Source: JBPOJN01 sp052033505 | GTDB taxonomy: Bacteria > UBA10199 > JACPAL01 > GCA-016699445 | Assembly (NCBI GenBank): GCA_052033505.1 | Contig: JBPOJN010000030.1 | Coordinates: 1-10,560 of the forward strand | Direction of reading: 5' to 3' | DNA length: 10,560 bases | Shown here: positions 6,901 to 10,560 of the stretch, in pieces | Numbering within the stretch: the stretch's first letter is position 1 | How the letters are laid out: the number at the start of each line of letters is the position of its first letter | The notes under the pieces: generated by a model | Databases searched by the model: none | Seen by the model: the letters and a program-made list of their open reading frames with translations, nothing else | Told to the model about the DNA's origin: nothing | Program-made: the position numbers and the translations under genes

Positions 6901-8084
6901 GCGATGCGTCTCCTTTCGTCTGCTCTCCGAAATCACGTCCCATTTATCTCGATCATCATGCCACGACTCCGGTCGATCCGCGCGTTTATGAAGAAATGCG
7001 GCCTTATTTAGAATCGCATTTCGGAAACCCCGCTTCAAAAACGCATGAGTACGGCTGGCAAGCGGAGGCGGCGGTTACTATCGCGCGAGAACGCGTCGCG
7101 GGACTGATCCATGCGGCGCGGCAAGATATCATCTGGACCAGCGGTACGACGGAATCGATTCATGTGGCGTTGTTGGGAGCGGCCCGTGAAAAAAAACGCG
7201 GTCACATCATCAGCTGCGTGACCGAGCACCGGTCTGTTTTGGGTGCGCTCTCACTACTTCGGGAAGAAGGGTTTGAAGTCACGCTCTTACCGGTCGACGG
7301 TGATGGACGCTTGGATCCGGAAGACGTCCGCCGCGCCTTGCGTCCCGAGACGATCTTGATTTCGATGACGGCTGCGAACCACGAAATCGGCACGCTTCCG
7401 CCCCTCGCGGACATCGGAAAGATCGCCAAAGAATCGGGCGCGATTTTTCACGTCGATGCGGCGCAGGCCTGCGGAAAAATACCGCTGAACGTCGCCGCCC
7501 TGGGTATTGATCTGATGTCCCTGTCTTCTCACAAGATTTACGGTCCTAAAGGCGCCGGTGCTTTGTACGTGCGTTCGCGCGGGCCTCATGTGCGATTGAA
7601 GCCGTTGTTTCGCGGAGGCGGTCAGGAAAAAGATTTAAGGCCGGGGACTTTGCCAGTTGCGGATATCGTCGGCATGGGGAAGGCCTATGAGATCGCCGCG
7701 AACGAAATGAACGCGGACACTGTGAGGATCCGATCTCTACGGGATCGCTTGAAAAATGGTTTGGAGCAACGCCTCCCCGATCTCCAGTGGAACGGAACTT
7801 TTGATGCGCGCTTGCCCGGAAATCTGAACGTCAGCTTTCGCGGCGTGCGTGCCGATGCGTTGATGGGAGCCTTGAAATCGATCGCCGTCTCTTCGGGATC
7901 GGCCTGTGCGAGCGGAGAAGGAGGGGGCGTCGAACCTTCCTCTGTGATCCTTGCATTGGGAGGCGGTGAAGATCGCGCCTTATCGTCGATTAGGTTCGGT
8001 CTTGGGAGGTTTACGACCGAAGAGGAAATTACGACGGCGATCGATGAGATCTCGAAAGCGGTCGAGACATTGCGTCGACGCTGA
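6897..8084 (+). CDS. iscS: Cysteine desulfurase, IscS/Nfs1 type (PLP-dependent)
   Basis: This 395-residue class V aminotransferase-fold enzyme converts L-cysteine to alanine and passes persulfide sulfur to Fe-S cluster or tRNA-thiolation pathways in the cytoplasm. Numbering from ATG 6897, the signatures are IYLDHHATTPVDPRV near the N-terminus, SGTTES (phosphate binding), H111 (TEHRS, stacks on PLP), ANHEIG, D187 and Q190 (HVDAAQ), the Schiff-base Lys213 (SSHKIYGPKG), GGGQEKDLRPGT, and catalytic Cys337 in the mobile loop SSGSACASG. The loop is a few residues longer than in E. coli IscS (GEGGGVEPS against ASLEPS). The closing FGLGRFTTEEE is also typical. The ATG overlaps the lipoprotein stop as ATGA, so the two are probably translationally coupled; an in-frame extension to 6834 lies inside the lipoprotein gene and is not used. 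No iscU, iscR, sufE or mnmA lies nearby. Symbol given by similarity to the IscS subgroup. Confidence 0.94.
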   Translation: MSDASPFVCSPKSRPIYLDHHATTPVDPRVYEEMRPYLESHFGNPASKTHEYGWQAEAAVTIARERVAGLIHAARQDIIWTSGTTESIHVALLGAAREKKRGHIISCVTEHRSVLGALSLLREEGFEVTLLPVDGDGRLDPEDVRRALRPETILISMTAANHEIGTLPPLADIGKIAKESGAIFHVDAAQACGKIPLNVAALGIDLMSLSSHKIYGPKGAGALYVRSRGPHVRLKPLFRGGGQEKDLRPGTLPVADIVGMGKAYEIAANEMNADTVRIRSLRDRLKNGLEQRLPDLQWNGTFDARLPGNLNVSFRGVRADALMGALKSIAVSSGSACASGEGGGVEPSSVILALGGGEDRALSSIRFGLGRFTTEEEITTAIDEISKAVETLRRR

Positions 8085-8382
8085 CTCCTTCTTTTTTCAA
8101 TAAAGCCTTTTTCGTAACGATGCCGCCACGTCCCGAATAACCACCCAAATTTCCGTCCTTACGCACCACGCGATGACAGGGCACGTCCGGCGCGAAAGGG
8201 TTTTGGCCCACCGCGTTGCCGACAGCTCGTACAGACTTAGGTTTGCCGATGGCCTGAGCGATCCAAGAGTACGTCCGGACCTCGCCCTTAGGGATGGAAA
8301 GAATCGCCTCCCAGACCTTTTTTTGGAAACCGGAGGCCTTCGCCTCGCCGATCATAGTTTTAAGGGTGCGCGGGTTCTTCAT
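8029..8382 (-). CDS. Minimal methylated-DNA--protein-cysteine methyltransferase (Ogt/MGMT C-terminal domain)
   Basis: This 117-residue protein consists essentially of the MGMT DNA-binding/active-site domain, which transfers an alkyl group from O6-alkylguanine to its own cysteine in a one-off repair reaction. Visible elements are FQKKVWEAILSIPKGEVRTYSWIA (helix and Tyr38, residues 19-42), RAVGNAVGQNP (Arg finger region, 52-62), the active-site PCHRVV with Cys69, GNLGGYSGR, and LLKKEGV. Cys69 is present, so it is not an Atl-type protein (PWHR). The N-terminal domain of full-length Ogt (about 170 residues) is missing, as in many short bacterial members. ATG 8382 is set by CCAAGGAGG ending 4 bases upstream. 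The last 18 codons and stop overlap the 3' end of the cysteine desulfurase on the other strand, giving it a basic Ser/Arg-rich tail (MSRPLSRSHRSPS) that is not part of the family fold. Actual repair activity is inferred. Confidence 0.9.
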   Translation of the reverse strand: MKNPRTLKTMIGEAKASGFQKKVWEAILSIPKGEVRTYSWIAQAIGKPKSVRAVGNAVGQNPFAPDVPCHRVVRKDGNLGGYSGRGGIVTKKALLKKEGVSVDAMSRPLSRSHRSPS

Positions 8383-8386
8383 AGAG

Positions 8387-8393
8387 CCTCCTT
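8387..8393 (-). promoter_or_regulatory. Shine-Dalgarno of the MGMT-type gene
   Basis: The minus strand reads AAGGAGG, ending 4 bases before ATG 8382. It is one of the strongest ribosome-binding sites in the window and fixes the start of the short protein. Confidence 0.85.
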
Positions 8394-8451
8394 GGTTTTA
8401 AAATGCCGGTATGCGTCATGTTAATAATGTCAAAATGAGAATTTTATCAGT

Positions 8452-8479
8452 TTGAGAGAGGAAAAAGGTTGGATAAAAA
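8452..8479 (+). promoter_or_regulatory. Possible sigma70-type promoter for the 8588 gene
   Basis: TTGAGA (8452-8457) is followed after 16 bases by TAAAAA (8474-8479). This would start transcription near 8486 and give a leader of about 100 bases. The -10 matches the consensus at only four of six positions, in a very AT-rich stretch, so the call is weak. Confidence 0.25.
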
Positions 8480-8497
8480 AATAACATCTTATTTTTT
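8476..8497. repeat. AT-only perfect inverted repeat
   Basis: AAAAAATAA (8476-8484) and TTATTTTTT (8489-8497) are perfect reverse complements around the loop CATC. It sits between divergent genes, where no terminator is needed, and has no GC pairs, so it is a poor intrinsic terminator. It could be an operator, an UP-like element or a nucleoid-protein site. No function can be assigned. Confidence 0.5.
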
Positions 8498-8531
8498 AGA
8501 TAGTTACGAATTCCTGATCTTTGGGTTTTGA

Positions 8532-8547
8532 TGGCATGCGTTATGCA
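8532..8547 (+). promoter_or_regulatory. Possible sigma54-type (-24/-12) promoter
   Basis: TGGCAT, five bases, then ATGCA compares with the sigma54 consensus TGGCAC-N5-TTGCW. The GG (8533-8534) and GC (8545-8546) doublets have the required spacing, and 9 of the 11 specified positions match. Transcription would begin near 8558, about 30 bases before ATG 8588. No sigma54 gene or activator is in the window, so this is a candidate only. Confidence 0.35.
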
Positions 8548-8570
8548 AACTAGCCACACGGTTTAAGCCC

Positions 8571-8586
8571 AAGATCGGGGGATCTT
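8571..8586 (+). promoter_or_regulatory. Stem-loop carrying the ribosome-binding site of the 8588 gene
   Basis: AAGATC (8571-8576), loop GGGG (8577-8580) and GATCTT (8581-8586) form a perfect six-pair hairpin that ends one base before ATG 8588. The G-run with following GA is the only Shine-Dalgarno-like sequence, so it would lie in the loop. The left arm can also pair with GATCTT at 8516-8521 upstream. Confidence 0.45.
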
Positions 8587-8587
8587 T

Positions 8588-8929
8588 ATGATGAAATCGA
8601 TGAACGAAGCCACGAATAAAGAAGGGCGGACGGAAAAGCCGAAGTCCTCGGCTCCTTTAAAAAACCTCCAGTCCCATCTCGTGTCCTTCGGCGAGCGTGT
8701 GACTTACACGTTCGCGTACGGTCATGAAGTGGGTTCGGTGCACTTCGACCGGAACCGCGGAGAGATTTTCTTTAAGGGACATAATATTCGCAACATGGAC
8801 GTCGAACCTTGGCAGTGGCAGTTGTTCGATCAAATGCGCTCTATCTTACGCGGTGACTCGGAAGGTGAGAAGTTCGCCGAGGCTTATGGACGCGTTTTAG
8901 ATAAGATCCTTTCGGAGAATAAAAAATAA
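8588..8929 (+). CDS. Small hypothetical protein with one copy of a module repeated in its neighbour
   Basis: This 113-residue protein belongs to no family I recognise. The first 25 residues are polar, Lys/Glu-rich and probably disordered. Residues 44-108 form a compact domain: strands around VGSVHF and GEIFFKGHNIR, then a Trp-rich turn (WQWQLF) and two helices ending AEAYGRVLDKIL. The same strand-strand-helix-helix pattern occurs twice in the next protein, including G-E/Q-x-x-x-x-G-x-N-I-R. There is no signal peptide or membrane segment, so it is probably cytoplasmic. ATG 8588 and ATG 8591 are both possible; a GGGGGA stretch (8577-8582) lies 5 bases before 8588. The next gene follows after 15 bases and comEC overlaps that one, so the three probably form one transcript. 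Codon use and shared domain support a real gene; function is unknown. Confidence 0.78.
   Translation: MMKSMNEATNKEGRTEKPKSSAPLKNLQSHLVSFGERVTYTFAYGHEVGSVHFDRNRGEIFFKGHNIRNMDVEPWQWQLFDQMRSILRGDSEGEKFAEAYGRVLDKILSENKK
8717..8911 (+). repeat. Module copy A (protein-level repeat)
   Basis: This encodes residues 44-108 of the 113-residue protein. It shares G-E/Q-[IL]-x-x-x-G-x-N-I-R and the terminal amphipathic helix pattern with the two copies in the next gene. The similarity is at protein level and not obvious in the DNA. Confidence 0.55.
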
Positions 8930-8944
8930 GCCGGAAAATAAGTT

Positions 8945-9607
8945 ATGGATGAATTGAAGCGAAATCAAGGCGTCTCCCGTTCTCCCGTCGGTCCTTCTTC
9001 CAAGGGCTTGCGGAACCTCTTTCGCGATCTTCCTTCGGTTTCTTCGCGCAACCTGACTTATTACCGCGACGGCATCCAATGGTCGTTCGACGGGGCTTCC
9101 CTGATGATCGATGGCTTGGACGTCAACCGCCTTATCAATGACAATCCGGGCAACGCGAATTTTTTCATGGGTATCGCCGAAGGGCTCGCCGACTACCGCA
9201 AACGCGTCGTGGCCGAAGCGCGGGACTCTGATCAATTTCTGAAATTCGACGCGATGATGGAGGCGGTGCTGGGCAAAATTTTGGGCAAGCTCAAAAAATT
9301 CTACGATCAAAAAATGTCCGGCATGTCGTGGAGTCTCTCCGACGGACAATTGATACTGAACGGCATTAATATCCGCTCTTTCCTAGCACTTTACCGGCTG
9401 CGTAAGACCGATAAGGCACGCAAGTTTTTGAGCGGCCTGCGCGGCCGTCTGGCCGACGTGCTCGAAAACCGCCGTGAGAGCCCCGATTATGAGCGGATCC
9501 GAGACTTCGTCACCGACCTTCACCAGGAAATCGATCGAGAACTGGGTCCGGATGCGTCCGCTCGTCCCTTTGGCCGTTTGTTGCCTGCTGCTTCTTGCGC
9601 TTACTGA
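8945..9607 (+). CDS. Hypothetical protein with two tandem copies of the shared module
   Basis: This 220-residue protein is of no family I recognise. A polar N-terminus (1-38) is followed by two tandem modules, about residues 39-116 and 120-195. Module 1 has GIQWSFDGASLMIDGLDVNRLI and module 2 has GMSWSLSDGQLILNGINIRSFL. Each continues into helices with a charged D/E-R-rich stretch and ends EAVLGKIL or TDLHQEI. Both resemble residues 44-108 of the preceding protein. There is no signal peptide or transmembrane segment. ATG 8945 lies 15 bases after the previous stop with only a weak GGAAAA as Shine-Dalgarno. The last 56 bases overlap the start of comEC in another frame, so the tail after about residue 202 (ASARPFGRLLPAASCAY) may be dictated by comEC coding. 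Position suggests a link to ComEC or simple cotranscription; nothing in the sequence shows its activity. Confidence 0.82.
   Translation: MDELKRNQGVSRSPVGPSSKGLRNLFRDLPSVSSRNLTYYRDGIQWSFDGASLMIDGLDVNRLINDNPGNANFFMGIAEGLADYRKRVVAEARDSDQFLKFDAMMEAVLGKILGKLKKFYDQKMSGMSWSLSDGQLILNGINIRSFLALYRLRKTDKARKFLSGLRGRLADVLENRRESPDYERIRDFVTDLHQEIDRELGPDASARPFGRLLPAASCAY
9059..9529 (+). repeat. Tandem module copies B1 and B2 (protein-level repeat)
   Basis: B1 spans about 9059-9292 and B2 about 9302-9529. Shared positions include G-x-x-W-S-[FL], D-G, an alternating hydrophobic strand, G-[LI]-[DN]-[VI], and a C-terminal amphipathic helix after an R-[DE]-S stretch. This suggests an internal gene duplication that has diverged considerably. 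Confidence 0.6.
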
Positions 9608-10560
9608 TCATTTCTTTCCTCATCTCCTCTGTCCTTCACGAAATCCCATTTTTGAATCCTTAGTCGGAGACGTTTCCATCTTCGAAGGCCGTATCGCGGA
9701 AGATCCTGTCGTCACCGAAGACGGTGTTCGTTTCCTGCTGACGGAAGACCGTGCGGAGTTTGTTTTGGTCACGGTCGGTGTTGCCGATCCGCTGTGGAGA
9801 GATTCCATTCATCGTGAGGATCGCGTGCGTTTTATGGCGCGGCTTAAAAAACCGGTGCGTTATGCGAATCCGGGCGGTTTTGATTATCGGCGGTTCCTCG
9901 AGAGGAAGGGGATTTTCTATACGGCCTATGTCGCAGGTCCCGAGAGTATTCAAATCCTGGAAAAAGCCGCGGGTTTCGCGCCCGTCGTGAGTTTTCGCGA
10001 TCGTGTGCGCCGGGTTTTAGCGGAGGCGCCGGGAGAGACGGGAAATTTCTTAAGAGCCTTGGTGTTAGGCGAAGCTCAGTTGCTTTCCGAAAGTTTGAGG
10101 GAGAATTTTCAGATCACCGGCACGTCTCACGTGGTCGCGATTTCGGGGCAGCACGTGGGCTTGTTGGCGGGATTTTTCTTTCTCATTTTCTTCGCGATCT
10201 TCCGCCGCAGCGAACGGTTGGCGTTGACGGCCTCGGTCAAAGTCGTTGCCTGGGCCGCCGCGACGGCGCCGACTTTATTCTACACGGTGCTCGCGGGAGC
10301 GCCGCCGTCGGCGGTTCGCGCGATGATCTTGCTTGTCCTTTTCGTCGCGGCCTTGATTTGGGCGCGTGAGCTCGATCCTTTGTCGGCGCTTTCTTTCGGC
10401 GCCGTCGTCATCGCGGTCTCAGAGCCGTCCGCGATTAATTCGGAGTCGTTTGAAAAGTCGTTGTTAGCCCGGTTTGGACACCGTATAGTCCATACCGCCG
10501 CACAAGAACACAAAAAAGAAAACAGGCTTTGGAAGTACCTGATCCTGCCTTTGCTCATGA
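9552..10560 (+). CDS. comEC: ComEC/Rec2-type DNA-uptake channel, N-terminal part (runs off right edge)
   Basis: This open frame of 336 residues has no stop before the window ends. ComEC is the inner-membrane channel that brings single-stranded DNA into the cytoplasm during natural transformation. Residues 4-17 are a membrane helix. Residues about 38-128 match the N-terminal DUF4131 domain, including NPGGFDYRRFLERKGIFYTAYV-type sequence (106-127). From about 168 the Competence domain begins: ALVLGEAQLLSESLRENF, then TGTSHVVAISGQHVGLLAG (190-208), hydrophobic helices, and LAGAPPSAVRAMIL (247-260), all family hallmarks. The usual FQLSF-type motif appears altered as FEKSLLARF (300-308). ATG 9552 overlaps the preceding gene by 56 bases and has only a weak Shine-Dalgarno. 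TTG 9570 is an alternative but would cut the membrane helix. The C-terminal metallo-beta-lactamase-like domain, if present, lies outside the window. Confidence 0.93.
   Translation, partial: MRPLVPLAVCCLLLLALTDHFFPHLLCPSRNPIFESLVGDVSIFEGRIAEDPVVTEDGVRFLLTEDRAEFVLVTVGVADPLWRDSIHREDRVRFMARLKKPVRYANPGGFDYRRFLERKGIFYTAYVAGPESIQILEKAAGFAPVVSFRDRVRRVLAEAPGETGNFLRALVLGEAQLLSESLRENFQITGTSHVVAISGQHVGLLAGFFFLIFFAIFRRSERLALTASVKVVAWAAATAPTLFYTVLAGAPPSAVRAMILLVLFVAALIWARELDPLSALSFGAVVIAVSEPSAINSESFEKSLLARFGHRIVHTAAQEHKKENRLWKYLILPLLM

Noticed and set aside
8072..8097. GCGTCGACGC palindrome followed by a T run after the desulfurase stop
   Set aside because: The palindrome leaves only a three-pair stem once a loop is allowed, and the T run is 10 bases away; not a credible intrinsic terminator.
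8029..8382. Alkyltransferase-like (Atl) protein lacking the catalytic cysteine
   Set aside because: The motif reads PCHRVV with Cys69 present, so the methyltransferase assignment is preferred.
10280..10558. 92-codon open frame on the minus strand at the right edge
   Set aside because: It lies opposite the Competence domain of comEC, whose motifs are unmistakable.

Overview
The window reads as a Gram-negative bacterial chromosome segment of moderate GC. A lipoprotein signal, a TIGR02147/DUF4423-type protein (known from Fibrobacter, Bdellovibrio and related lineages) and a ComEC DNA-uptake channel point towards the Bdellovibrionota / former Deltaproteobacteria or Fibrobacterota neighbourhood. 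The assignment is an inference and is not secure. I see no rRNA, tRNA, CRISPR array, transposase or integrase.

Layout. (1) 2-3514, plus strand: two long unclassified reading frames. The first enters from outside the left edge. Both lie in the same frame and are separated by a single TAA. The second ends in a zincin-like HExxxH segment. (2) 3532-4910, minus strand: an NfeD/YbbJ-type membrane protein followed by a QmcA-type SPFH (paraslipin) protein, a classic membrane-quality or microdomain pair. It converges on the first block with 17 bases between stops. (3) 5053-8084, plus strand: a tight three-gene run of a TIGR02147 protein, a secreted lipoprotein with an Asp-rich calcium-type segment and a C-terminal Ig-like (Big_5-type) domain, and an IscS-type cysteine desulfurase coupled by an ATGA overlap. 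(4) 8029-8382, minus strand: a minimal O6-alkylguanine-DNA alkyltransferase-type protein whose 3' end overlaps the desulfurase gene by 56 bases. (5) 8588 to the right edge, plus strand: two small unknown proteins followed by comEC, which starts inside the gene before it and runs out of the window.

The best candidate for something undescribed is block 5. The 113- and 220-residue proteins share a roughly 75-residue module, present once in the first and twice in tandem in the second, directly upstream of and overlapping comEC. Their leader (8383-8587) carries a -24/-12-like sequence, an AT-only hairpin, and a segment that can pair with either of two partners around the ribosome-binding site. The single-TAA split at 2171-2173 and the HExxxH motif at 3272-3289 are the next most interesting points.

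There is no gene-free stretch over 300 bases. The two real intergenic regions are 4911-5052 and 8383-8587.
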